From the NCBI RefSeq assembly GCF_026410925.1, contig NZ_CP112972.1, forward strand, positions 2,046,001 to 2,110,000: DNA of 64,000 bases. The letters run 5' to 3'. The first letter of the stretch is position 1. Each line of letters starts with the position of its first letter. The translations under genes and the position numbers were made by a program. Below the pieces are notes generated by a model. The model was given only the letters and a program-made list of their open reading frames with translations, had not been told where the DNA came from and did no database searches. Shown piece by piece: positions 53,246-61,002 of this stretch. Origin of the DNA: Halovenus salina (GTDB lineage Archaea > Halobacteriota > Halobacteria > Halobacteriales > Haloarculaceae).

Positions 53246-53475
53246 TAAGCTGAAATTTGATTTTGCCAATTTAAAAAGTAGTGGGGTGGAGCATCTTGAA
53301 CTCTACAACCTTGATGAAAGACTCGCGCGTTGTATCTTGCACTGACCGACCAACCAATCTCCCGATAGATTCCGCTGTTTCACTGTCGTCGGTAAGAGCC
53401 AGTCTCAGAATAGCTCAGGGAATCAGCTGATTCACGGTTCAATCCATCACACCACGGCGGTACCGGCCCGTCCTA

Positions 53476-54579
53476 TCAGAGGTCGGCCACGTCCTCGATG
53501 GCGTCCGTCAGCGCGCGGATGCTCTCGACATCGTGCTCGCCCATGTGACCGATTCGGAATGACTCCTCGCTCAGCGGCCCGTAGCCGCTCGAAAAGGCCA
53601 TGTCGTACTCCTCGGAGACGGCCTCGACAGTCGCCTCGACGTCGATGTCGCGTGTGTTCTCGATGCAGGTCACCGTCTGGGAGCGGTGTCCTTCCTCGGC
53701 GAAGAGGCCGAAGTGCTCGCGGGCCCAGTCCCGCGTGTACTCGGCCATCTCTCGGTGGCGCTGGTCGCGCTCTTGATGGCCCTCATCGAGCATATGTTTC
53801 ATCTGTGTGCGGTAGGCGAGCATGAGAGGGATAGCCGGCGTCGAGTGGGTTTGGCCCTTCCGGTCGTAGTAATCGAGCGCCCGCTGGAAGCCGCCGTACC
53901 ACGAGGCCGAATCCGAGTTCACCTCTCGCTCGTAGGCCTCCTCGCTGACGGTACAGACAGCGAGCCCCGGTGGCATTGCAAACGCCTTCTGTGTCGAAGT
54001 GAAGATGGCGTCGATGCCACTCCCCTCGATGTCGATGTAATCGCCACCGAGCGAGGAGATGGCGTCGACGACGAAGGCGGTATCGGGATACTCTTTGAGC
54101 ACCTCGCCGATCTCCTCGATTGGGTTGCGAACGCCCGTCGAGGTCTCGTTCATCACAGCGCCGACGGCGTCGTACTCGCCGGATTCGAGGGCCTCGCGGA
54201 CGTCCCCGGGTTTGACTGCCTTCCCCCACTCGTACTCGATTCGGTCGACGTTCTTGCCGAGTCGCTCGGCGACGTTCGCCTGGCGCTCGCTGAAGGCCCC
54301 TGAGGTCGGGACGAGCATCCGGTCGTCGACCAGATTGAGTGTCGTTGCCTCCCAGAACTCGGTTCCCGAGGCGGTGAGGACGATGACATCCTGGTCTGTG
54401 TCGAGAAACTCCTTGGTGTCCTCGACAATAGTCGTATAGAGGTCTGTCATCCGGTCCATCCGGTGGCCGAACATCGGCTCAGCCATCGCCTCGATGACCT
54501 CCTCGCGGACCTCTGTCGGCCCTGGCAGATACAGCGTCTTGTTGCGATAGTCGTCGGTGTACTCTCTGTTCTTGGTCAC
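53476..54579 (-). CDS. Class-V aminotransferase (alanine/serine-glyoxylate or -pyruvate type)
   Basis: A 367-residue PLP enzyme of the alanine-glyoxylate/serine-pyruvate family. LYLPGPTEVREEVIEAMAEP near residue 15 is the typical start, DVIVLTASGTEFWEATTLNL near 63 binds the cofactor, FVVDAISSLGGDYIDIEGSG near 170 supplies the PLP aspartate, and FTSTQKAFAMPPGLAV near 196 holds the Schiff-base lysine. The start is GTG at 54579. The exact amino donor and acceptor are not decidable. The gene stands alone between longer intergenic regions. Confidence 0.88.
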   Translation of the reverse strand: MTKNREYTDDYRNKTLYLPGPTEVREEVIEAMAEPMFGHRMDRMTDLYTTIVEDTKEFLDTDQDVIVLTASGTEFWEATTLNLVDDRMLVPTSGAFSERQANVAERLGKNVDRIEYEWGKAVKPGDVREALESGEYDAVGAVMNETSTGVRNPIEEIGEVLKEYPDTAFVVDAISSLGGDYIDIEGSGIDAIFTSTQKAFAMPPGLAVCTVSEEAYEREVNSDSASWYGGFQRALDYYDRKGQTHSTPAIPLMLAYRTQMKHMLDEGHQERDQRHREMAEYTRDWAREHFGLFAEEGHRSQTVTCIENTRDIDVEATVEAVSEEYDMAFSSGYGPLSEESFRIGHMGEHDVESIRALTDAIEDVADL

Positions 54580-54680
54580 TCAGACCACCTAATATACTGT
54601 ATCTCTCGACGAATCCGTATGGGCGTTGCGGTCCCGGCAGCCAGTACTGTCCGTTGTGTGACCACCTTCGGCAGTTGGTG

Positions 54681-55196
54681 TCACTCCTCGGACAGCAGTC
54701 CGGCGTTCCCTCCAACGTTCTGCTCGGCAAAGAGCAACGAAACCAGAGCGAAGATGATGATAGCGTAGGAGCCGGCGGCAAATAGCGCGTCCGTCGTCGA
54801 GGCGTACTCGCCCGTTCGGAAGATGATGGCCTTTCTGACCATCGCGATGACGCCGGTGTAAATCACGAGTCGGACGATTCGTCTTGTTTCGTCTTCCTCG
54901 ACGTACGCCAGCACCGTCTGATACACCTCGACAATAATCAACAGGAGCAGCCCCGTGTCGATGAAGCCGATGACGACGAGCGGGTCCGTGATTTCGCCCG
55001 ATTGTACCGCCTCGAGTATCTGGAGCATCAAATCGCCGACACCTATCGCAAAGAGCGCGGCAAAGACGGTCGCGGCGACCAGCTCGACTCCCTGGACGAA
55101 CCGGCCGACGACGACTGAGTACCGCTCTTCAAGCGACGTGGGGCTTGTGTCGCCTGCCGTAGATTGACCCTCTGGCGACTGTTCGGTGTTGCTCAT
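54681..55196 (-). CDS. PsiE-family membrane protein
   Basis: A 171-residue protein with a disordered N-terminus and four membrane segments (about 30-58, 68-92, 100-125 and 138-160). VVGRFVQGVELVAATVFAAL, then the central FIDTGLLLLIIVEVYQTVLA and RRIVRLVIYTGVIAMVRKAI, match the phosphate-starvation-inducible PsiE family. The function is not established. The ATG at 55196 (MSNTEQSPEGQ) is preferred over the frame start at 55232. Confidence 0.82.
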   Translation of the reverse strand: MSNTEQSPEGQSTAGDTSPTSLEERYSVVVGRFVQGVELVAATVFAALFAIGVGDLMLQILEAVQSGEITDPLVVIGFIDTGLLLLIIVEVYQTVLAYVEEDETRRIVRLVIYTGVIAMVRKAIIFRTGEYASTTDALFAAGSYAIIIFALVSLLFAEQNVGGNAGLLSEE

Positions 55197-55318
55197 GTCT
55201 CTATGTGATAGCTCCCGGCTCGATATACACAATATGTACTACCGACGTATATATCCGGGCGTGCCTGTGGTGGCGGCACCTGACGGAGGCTACTCTGGCT
55301 CGTGTGGTGGATGACTGC

Positions 55319-56557
55319 TCACTGCACGTCGAGTCTCGACAACACTGGGAGCATGACGACGGCGATAGTGACCTCGGCGAATCCGACGATGAGAAAGGCG
55401 GCCTCGAAGCTGACTCCGCCGGCCAGCGTCGCCCCGCCGACGATGCCGGTCAGAAAGCCGAGGCTGCCGAAGACGTTGAACCCACCCATCGCCACGCCGC
55501 GCTGTTCGGGAGCCGCGAGGTCGGTCACCAGTGCCATCGTCGCCGGCGCGACGAGCGCCCCCAGTATCCCCACGAGCACCATCGCGGCCCCTGCTGTCGG
55601 GACCGTCGGTGCGTAGAAGACACAGACGATGGCGACGCCATAGCCAACCGAGCCAACGGCAACCGGGAGCAGCCGGCCGATACGGTCTGAAAGCCTCCCC
55701 ATCGGGTACTGCAACAGCGCGAACGGAACGAAAAACGCCCCCAGCAGGAGACCGGTCCCGGCCGCGCCGATATCGAACGCAGACTGGAAGTAGACCGTTC
55801 CCACGAGGGCAAAAAAGCCGGCGGTGAGGCGGTCGATGAAGCCAAACGCGAAGGGGACAGCGACAGCCGGACGGTCGCGGATACTGGTGAGAATCGCCCG
55901 CATATCACGCCCTTCCGTGGGCGACTGGTCACCTGCAAGCGCCGCCAACACGCCGGCACCGCCGAGCGCGACTGTTGCGCCGTACAGGGGGACGAGCGTG
56001 CCGACCTCGTAGAGCTGGCCGCCCAAGGGAGACCCCAGCGCGGTCCCGCCGCCGATTGCGAGGCCGGCCGCCCCCATGTTTCGGCCGTGACCGCCATCGA
56101 GGTCCATCAGCGTCGTGATAGCGAGCGAGAACGCGCCGATCGTGGCGACACCCTGGAGAAAGCGAAGCCCGAGGACCCAGGAGTAGGAAACCGAATCCAG
56201 CCCCGGCACCAGCGCGAGCGAGAGATAGCCGACTGCACCGCCGAACGCACCGAGAGCGATAAGCGGCGTCCGGACACCGAGCCAGTCACTGGCAACGCCC
56301 CACAGGCCGGCACAGAGGACGAATCCGAGGAACTCGGCGGTGAGAAACCACTTCCCTGCGTCGAGGACGGCTCCGACATTGCCGCCCCACGCTGCGGGAG
56401 TCGCGCCGAGTTCGGCGACGAGTGCCGGAATCCCCGGATAGAGGAGGACCTGTGCGAACAGGACGGCGAAGACGACAGCCGCAAGGACCAAGCGGTCGCG
56501 CTGTGGCGTTGTCACGTCCCGTGTTTCGCGTTCGACGGACAATAACAGTCTGGTCAC
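55319..56557 (-). CDS. Major facilitator superfamily transporter
   Basis: A 412-residue transporter with twelve predicted helices. GLWGVASDWLGVRTPLIALG near residue 84 and YPMGRLSDRIGRLLPVAVG near 282 are the paired MFS loop motifs. The substrate is unknown; the layout resembles drug/multidrug antiporters. The start GTG at 56557 overlaps the rimI stop (GTGA), implying coupled translation; an in-frame GTG 14 codons later is an alternative nearer the first helix. Confidence 0.83.
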   Translation of the reverse strand: MTRLLLSVERETRDVTTPQRDRLVLAAVVFAVLFAQVLLYPGIPALVAELGATPAAWGGNVGAVLDAGKWFLTAEFLGFVLCAGLWGVASDWLGVRTPLIALGAFGGAVGYLSLALVPGLDSVSYSWVLGLRFLQGVATIGAFSLAITTLMDLDGGHGRNMGAAGLAIGGGTALGSPLGGQLYEVGTLVPLYGATVALGGAGVLAALAGDQSPTEGRDMRAILTSIRDRPAVAVPFAFGFIDRLTAGFFALVGTVYFQSAFDIGAAGTGLLLGAFFVPFALLQYPMGRLSDRIGRLLPVAVGSVGYGVAIVCVFYAPTVPTAGAAMVLVGILGALVAPATMALVTDLAAPEQRGVAMGGFNVFGSLGFLTGIVGGATLAGGVSFEAAFLIVGFAEVTIAVVMLPVLSRLDVQ

Positions 56558-57015
56558 AGCCCGCGGACCAACACCAGTGCGTCCTCGCCGTCGGCGTAAT
56601 ACTCGGGCAGCGTCCGGCGGTGGTCGAAACCGTACGCCCGGTAGAGCTGTCTTGCCCGCTCGTTGCCCTCGCGGACTTCGAGTTTGACCGAGGCAGCGCC
56701 TTCGTCGTCGAGTGCAGACAGCGCGTGAGTCAACAGCCGTGCACCGATACCTTCACCGCGGCGCGACTCGCTGACGGCGATATCCTTAATGTGGCCCAGG
56801 TCACGCCCGTGAGAGTCGATAACGTCGGCGACGACGTAGCCTACCACGCCCTCGTCGGCGGCGACGAGAAATCCGGGTTGGCCGAGGTAGCTCTGGAAGG
56901 CGGCAAAGGGCCAGGGCTGGTCGAATGCCTCCTCCTCGATGCGATAGACCGGGAGGAGGTCGTGTCGCCTGGCCTCCCGAACCGTCGGCGCGGACCGCTC
57001 GGGAACTGTCGTCAC
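56554..57015 (-). CDS. rimI: Ribosomal-protein-alanine/N-terminal acetyltransferase, RimI family
   Basis: A 153-residue GNAT acetyltransferase. TVREARRHDLLPVYRIEEEA near the N-terminus and FLVAADEGVVGYVVADVI near residue 53 precede the acetyl-CoA motif ESRRGEGIGARLLTHALSAL near 88, with VKLEVREGNERARQLYRAYG near 115. This pattern matches archaeal RimI/NAT acting on protein N-termini. GTG at 57015 is chosen because the fold begins there; TTTAAA on the minus strand near 57070 is a likely TATA box. It is coupled to the MFS gene by a 4 bp overlap. Confidence 0.85.
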   Translation of the reverse strand: MTTVPERSAPTVREARRHDLLPVYRIEEEAFDQPWPFAAFQSYLGQPGFLVAADEGVVGYVVADVIDSHGRDLGHIKDIAVSESRRGEGIGARLLTHALSALDDEGAASVKLEVREGNERARQLYRAYGFDHRRTLPEYYADGEDALVLVRGL

Positions 57016-57109
57016 AGGCCGGGATACGTGGTCACGGTACAAAGATGTGCTGTCGGCGCTACTTGTAGTGTTTAAATAAGAGATTGTGACTCTAGTCCAC
57101 GGAAAACCC

Positions 57110-57200
57110 TCGCGGCGTTCGACCACTCCGGGGCTCGCTGCGCGCGCTCACTGCGTTGCGCGTGCTTGCTTCGCCCGGGACCACTCGCCCTTTCATTCGC
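57110..57200. repeat. G+C-rich low-complexity intergenic segment
   Basis: Between rimI and the paa operon. Short units such as GCTCGCTGCGCGCGCTCACTG and GCGTTGCGCG occur back to back. Segments of this type recur between haloarchaeal genes. No gene is supported; minus-strand translation is Arg/Ser-rich. Confidence 0.35.
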
Positions 57201-57302
57201 CAGGAGTCGGCTGATTAGCTATCTGAACCCTGGCAGATGAACGCACGAGGGCTTTCGGTGCCGTGAACGATGAAAACGCAACGACTTATTAAAACCACCG
57301 CG

Positions 57303-57470
57303 CTACTCGAACTTCTCGAAGGGCTGTTGACACTCGTTACAGAAGTGCATCGACCGACACAGCGATGGCCCTTTCGGGTGCTCGCGCTCGGTGTCGGTCG
57401 AGCCACAGTACGGGCACTCCGCGCCCGAGGTTTCACCGCTCGTGGTAACGCTTGGGTCCTGTTCGCTCAT
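57303..57470 (-). CDS. PaaD-type zinc-ribbon protein (separate small subunit)
   Basis: A 55-residue protein with ECPYCGSTDTEREHPKGPSL and SMHFCNECQQPFEKF. The paired CPYC and CNEC form a zinc ribbon, and the sequence aligns in character with the C-terminal tail of bacterial PaaD (CPRC...CKAL...C..C..PFD). Here that tail is its own gene. The ATG at 57470 overlaps the paaD stop as ATGA, so the two halves are made together. It is the last gene of the paa operon. Confidence 0.8.
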   Translation of the reverse strand: MSEQDPSVTTSGETSGAECPYCGSTDTEREHPKGPSLCRSMHFCNECQQPFEKFE

Positions 57471-57898
57471 TCTATACTCATCCCAAAGTCTCGCAGTGAT
57501 TCTTTGCCCTGTTCGGTGACGAGGTCGAGTGACCAGTCTGGCGACCATACGAGCCGAACCTCCGCGTCGTCGATTCCGTCGACGCGTGTTGCGGCTTCCT
57601 CGACCTCGTCGAGGATGAGGTCGCGTGCCGGACAGCCGCTGTAGGTCAGGGTCATGTCAACTGTCGCCTCGCCATCCTCGATTTCGAGCCCGTAGATGAG
57701 TCCGAGGTCGACGATGCTGACGGGCATCTCTGGGTCCTCGACGGTGTACAGCTCCGACCACACCTCGTGTTCGACTCCCTCGGCGTCCTCGCCGGTCGCC
57801 GGCACGTCCCCGGCCGCACGCTCTTTGGTGTCGTAGTCGGTGTACGAGCAGGCGGTGGCGTCCGGGTCCGCGCGCGGCCGGTCGTAGTCGCTACTCAT
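57467..57898 (-). CDS. paaD: Phenylacetyl-CoA epoxidase maturation protein PaaD (MIP18/DUF59 domain)
   Basis: A 143-residue protein dominated by a DUF59/MIP18 domain from about residue 45: VWSELYTVEDPEMPVSIVDL, LIYGLEIEDGEATVDMTLTY and SGCPARDLILDEVEEAATRV, with the conserved Cys in SGCPA. PaaD is thought to help assemble FeS or di-iron centres of the epoxidase system. It lacks the zinc tail, which is encoded by the next gene. Start overlaps the paaC stop by 8 bp. Confidence 0.88.
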   Translation of the reverse strand: MSSDYDRPRADPDATACSYTDYDTKERAAGDVPATGEDAEGVEHEVWSELYTVEDPEMPVSIVDLGLIYGLEIEDGEATVDMTLTYSGCPARDLILDEVEEAATRVDGIDDAEVRLVWSPDWSLDLVTEQGKESLRDFGMSIE

Positions 57899-58724
57899 CG
57901 TCCTCGTCCATGAGCACGGTCGCCGAATCCCGGCCGAGGTTGCGGTACTCGCTTGTCATCTCGTCGTGAAGCGCATGCCAGTCGTCGGTGTGTTCGTTGT
58001 TTCGGCCAATTGGTGTTGCCGGCTCGGCGTCAGTCGGGACTGCAAAGCCCTGTTCGGTCAGGAACGACTCGACACGCTCTGCCCATTCGGACCGCATCTC
58101 GTCGAGGCTCTGTGAGCGAATCCCGAGTTCCACGATGTCGGACTCGACGTCACCGACCGGCTCGAAGATGGTCAGTGCGTACGGGTAGAGCTTGTCTATC
58201 GCCGCCTGAACACGACCACTGGCGTCGTCGTCGAGAGACATCCGTTCGAGCCAGCTGCGGGCGTGTTCGAGGTGGTATCCTTCCTCGCCTTGGATGCGGT
58301 CGGTTCGGTCGCGAATCGGCGCGTACGAGGATTCGGCCAGCGCCGCGAGACGGATATCCTCTGCAACGTCGTAGAGATACGCCCTGACGACGGCGTCGGC
58401 CCAGTCACCCTCCTCGAATGGCAACTCGACGAGGGTGCTGTGCTGGAAGTCGCTGGGGTCACCCTCGTAGATGAGCGACTCCTCGCTGTAGCCGAGTTGC
58501 TGGATTGCGTCGTACCACAGGCGTGCGTGTCCCAGCTCGTCCTGTGCGTTGTTCGAGACCGCCAGGTCCGACTCGAGCGTCGGGGCGCGGACCTGCCAGA
58601 ACGTGTACCGCTCGGCCTGAACGAGTTCGTCGTCGGCCAGGCGGAACAGCTGTGCCTCGACCGCTCGCTGTTCGTCTTCCGAAAGCTCTGTCGGGTCGCC
58701 GAGGTCTGCGTTTGTTGTGGACAT
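57891..58724 (-). CDS. paaC: 1,2-phenylacetyl-CoA epoxidase structural subunit PaaC
   Basis: A 277-residue ferritin-like protein that pairs with PaaA. QAERYTFWQVRAPTLESDLA near residue 36, NAQDELGHARLWYDAIQQL near 60 and QGEEGYHLEHARSWLERMSL near 145 define the family. Its ATG shares one base with the paaB stop (TGATG). The C-terminal segment (about 225-277) ends NEHTDDWHALHDEMTSEYRN and an acidic tail. Confidence 0.92.
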   Translation of the reverse strand: MSTTNADLGDPTELSEDEQRAVEAQLFRLADDELVQAERYTFWQVRAPTLESDLAVSNNAQDELGHARLWYDAIQQLGYSEESLIYEGDPSDFQHSTLVELPFEEGDWADAVVRAYLYDVAEDIRLAALAESSYAPIRDRTDRIQGEEGYHLEHARSWLERMSLDDDASGRVQAAIDKLYPYALTIFEPVGDVESDIVELGIRSQSLDEMRSEWAERVESFLTEQGFAVPTDAEPATPIGRNNEHTDDWHALHDEMTSEYRNLGRDSATVLMDEDDE

Positions 58725-59248
58725 CAGATATCACCTCGCTGCTTTTCGGCCTCAATCTGCTCGGACTCGGAGGCCTCGACCTCTTCTGCGGCCGGGTCGA
58801 CGTTGTAGGTCTGTGCGAATCGGTAGGACTTGTTGGTCGTCCCGCCGAAGGCCACGTCGTCGCCGTTCACCTCGCCGATGTACTCGGTCTCGACGACCCA
58901 GAGGCTGTGCGGGTCGTCCTCGGCGAAGGTGTCGAGTGCTTCCCGCTTGGCGTCGGCAACACCGGCAGCCTCGAGTTCGCCACATTCTGTGTGGTAGCCG
59001 CCGGCTCGGTCCTGGCGAAACACCGTCCAGGACTGTTCGTCGCCGTGTTCGCTTGCCTCGATTTCCATTCCTGGCGCGACGTGTGCAATCTCGTCCTGTG
59101 GCGCGACCCACAGCGCGTTCGTCGGTTTGCGACGACCGTGCTGGATGACTGCGAACTGTTTTGCCATCTCTCGGTCTGGCGCGTGGACGTCGCGGCAGTG
59201 GACGAAGTCGCCGCCCGCCTGTTGTTGTCGGAAGACTTCCCAAATCAT
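58724..59248 (-). CDS. paaB: 1,2-phenylacetyl-CoA epoxidase subunit PaaB (extended)
   Basis: A 174-residue protein, longer than the about 95 residues of bacterial PaaB. MIWEVFRQQQAGGDFVHCRD and HAPDREMAKQFAVIQHGRRK match bacterial PaaB. A second, similar unit follows (SWTVFRQDRAGGYHTECGEL near residue 77 and ADAKREALDTFAEDDPHSLW), suggesting internal duplication. The tail is Glu-rich. The ATG at 59248 is 6 bp after the paaA stop. The duplication is visible by eye but unaligned. Confidence 0.85.
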   Translation of the reverse strand: MIWEVFRQQQAGGDFVHCRDVHAPDREMAKQFAVIQHGRRKPTNALWVAPQDEIAHVAPGMEIEASEHGDEQSWTVFRQDRAGGYHTECGELEAAGVADAKREALDTFAEDDPHSLWVVETEYIGEVNGDDVAFGGTTNKSYRFAQTYNVDPAAEEVEASESEQIEAEKQRGDI

Positions 59249-59253
59249 GGTTC

Positions 59254-60201
59254 TCAGTCTGCCGCCTGCGGCTTGGGGCTGTCGCCCGCGGTCGTCTGGT
59301 CGTCCATCATGTTCCGGACCCACTCGACGGCCTCTTGGGCCTCACGCCGGCCGTTAATCTGCTGGATACTGCCGTCGTACTCGTTTTTCGAGACCGTGAA
59401 GAACTCGTCCCAGTCAAGGTCGTCCTCGACGACCTCGTAGGTACCGTCGCCGTTGTCACGAATCCGGGGCTCGTCGGGAATCTCCAGTCCGTACGTCTTA
59501 GCTTTCTCCATGTACCGGTTCAGGAAGGAGTTCCGGAGTTCGTCGTTGGTCGCGGTCTTCAGTCCCACATCCGCGGCGAAGTCGTGGTGGGTGCTCGCGT
59601 CGTCACTCGGGCCGAAGAACTGGAGGATGCGGGGCCACCACTCTTCGAAGGCCTCCTGGACCATCTCTTGTTCTCTCCGGGAGCCGTTCATCAGCTCCGA
59701 CAGAATCGACTCGCCGTGTTTGACGTGCATCCCCTCCTCGAAGCAGATTTTGTCCATCGCGTGGGCGTACGGTTCCCAACTGGACTTTTTCAGCGTCGCC
59801 TGGCGGCGCATTGCCGCGCCGTCGACGAAGAAGGCAATCATCGGCGTCTCGACGTAGCTGTCCATCGGGTAATGGAAGCAGTTCAGGAACTTCCCGTCGC
59901 CGTTTGCGAGGTCGTCGAGCATCTCCTCACGCGTTTTGATACCCAGCGACTCGGCGGCGCGGTAGAGCATCTGTCCGTGGCCGATTTCGTCCTGGACCTT
60001 CGCCGAGAACGCCAGCTTGCGCTCGATGCTGGGTGCTTTCCGGATGAACGGCCGCTCCAGGTACGCCCCCATGATTTCGCTGTTGGCGTGGAACTCCAAC
60101 ATCCGCGTGGCTGCTTTGCGATACTCCTCGGGCATTTCGTCGGTCGGGTTGAACTCTCGGGACCCTGCGCGCTCTTTGACTGTCTCGATATCCATTGTCA
60201 T
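59254..60201 (-). CDS. paaA: 1,2-phenylacetyl-CoA epoxidase catalytic subunit PaaA
   Basis: The di-iron catalytic subunit that epoxidises the ring of phenylacetyl-CoA; 315 residues. Iron-ligand segments include SEIMGAYLERPFIRKAP near residue 40, KVQDEIGHGQMLYRAAESLG near 67 (E..H) and CFEEGMHVKHGESILSEL near 152 (E..H). The start ATG at 60201 is followed by a second ATG two codons later. A TATA box (minus strand, 60248-60254) lies about 47 bp upstream. First gene of paaA-B-C-D-zinc ribbon. No paaE reductase or phenylacetyl-CoA ligase gene is nearby. Confidence 0.93.
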   Translation of the reverse strand: MTMDIETVKERAGSREFNPTDEMPEEYRKAATRMLEFHANSEIMGAYLERPFIRKAPSIERKLAFSAKVQDEIGHGQMLYRAAESLGIKTREEMLDDLANGDGKFLNCFHYPMDSYVETPMIAFFVDGAAMRRQATLKKSSWEPYAHAMDKICFEEGMHVKHGESILSELMNGSRREQEMVQEAFEEWWPRILQFFGPSDDASTHHDFAADVGLKTATNDELRNSFLNRYMEKAKTYGLEIPDEPRIRDNGDGTYEVVEDDLDWDEFFTVSKNEYDGSIQQINGRREAQEAVEWVRNMMDDQTTAGDSPKPQAAD

Positions 60202-60247
60202 CTCTCATGATTGTACATGCGGAGAACGAACAAAGCCATTGACCCGT

Positions 60248-60267
60248 CTATATGGGGTCTTTATATA
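60248..60267. promoter_or_regulatory. Back-to-back promoters of paaA and its divergent regulator
   Basis: CATATAG on the minus strand (60248-60254) serves paaA; TTTATATA on the plus strand (60260-60267) is 24 bp before the regulator ATG at 60291. With only about 6 bp between them the two promoters likely exclude each other or share one operator. Confidence 0.5.
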
Positions 60268-60290
60268 TTCAGGGAGCCTACGGCCGTGAT

Positions 60291-60929
60291 ATGATAGCGG
60301 AGTGTCTCGTCGTCGAGTTCGAGGTCGAGGGCGACGACTGTCCGCTGGCGGCCGCGACGCGGGCCGCAGATGTCCGTATCGACGCCCGGCCGCCACAGCT
60401 ACGCGAGGACGGCAACGTCCTGTTGCAGTTCAGCGCGCCTGTCGACGAGACACTTCGCGAGACACTCAACGCAGACGACCGAATCCGGTACCTCCACGTC
60501 ACCGACGGCCGTCAGGAGTCGACCTACCGCTGTCTCTCGAAACATCCCTGTGTCGTCCACGAGTTGGTCAGCGCCGGCTGTATGGTCGAATCCCTCCAGT
60601 ACGAGGGCGGTCGGGCGCTCGTCATGGGTGCGGTTGTCGGCCGGACGGTCCTTCAGGGGGTGATGGAGCGGGCTGGCGAGACCGTCGGCGTCAAGCTCAG
60701 ACGGGCCTACCAGCTCCAGAGCGAGAGCGAGCCGAGCGCGACCCAGCAGTGGGACATCACGCCGAAACAAGAGGCCTGTATCCGCGCGGCGCTCGAAGTC
60801 GGCTACTTCGCAATTCCGCGGGAGGCCACTGCCGAGGACGTGGCAGACCACCTCGGAATCAGCAAGTCGGCGTTTCTCGAACGGCTCCACCGCGCCGAGC
60901 GGACGCTGTTTCGTCAACTGTTCCTGTAA
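60291..60929 (+). CDS. Bat-type HTH-10 transcriptional regulator, divergent from paa operon
   Basis: A 212-residue regulator of the haloarchaeal HTH-10/bacterio-opsin-activator type. The N-terminal sensor part (MIAECLVVEFEVEGDDCPLA; cysteines near residues 5, 16, 81, 86 and 96) is followed by the HTH-10 domain WDITPKQEACIRAALEVGYF and PREATAEDVADHLGISKSAF near 155-195, ending LHRAERTLFRQLFL. The ATG at 60291 fits a TATA box 24 bp upstream; the start at 60252 would include it. Position suggests it controls phenylacetate degradation. Confidence 0.88.
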   Translation: MIAECLVVEFEVEGDDCPLAAATRAADVRIDARPPQLREDGNVLLQFSAPVDETLRETLNADDRIRYLHVTDGRQESTYRCLSKHPCVVHELVSAGCMVESLQYEGGRALVMGAVVGRTVLQGVMERAGETVGVKLRRAYQLQSESEPSATQQWDITPKQEACIRAALEVGYFAIPREATAEDVADHLGISKSAFLERLHRAERTLFRQLFL

Positions 60930-61002
60930 GTGGTGACGCATCCAGCCTCTCAAACACACGCAACCTGGCTACATCCCGCCAGGTACTGGACGATGTCGAG
61001 TG

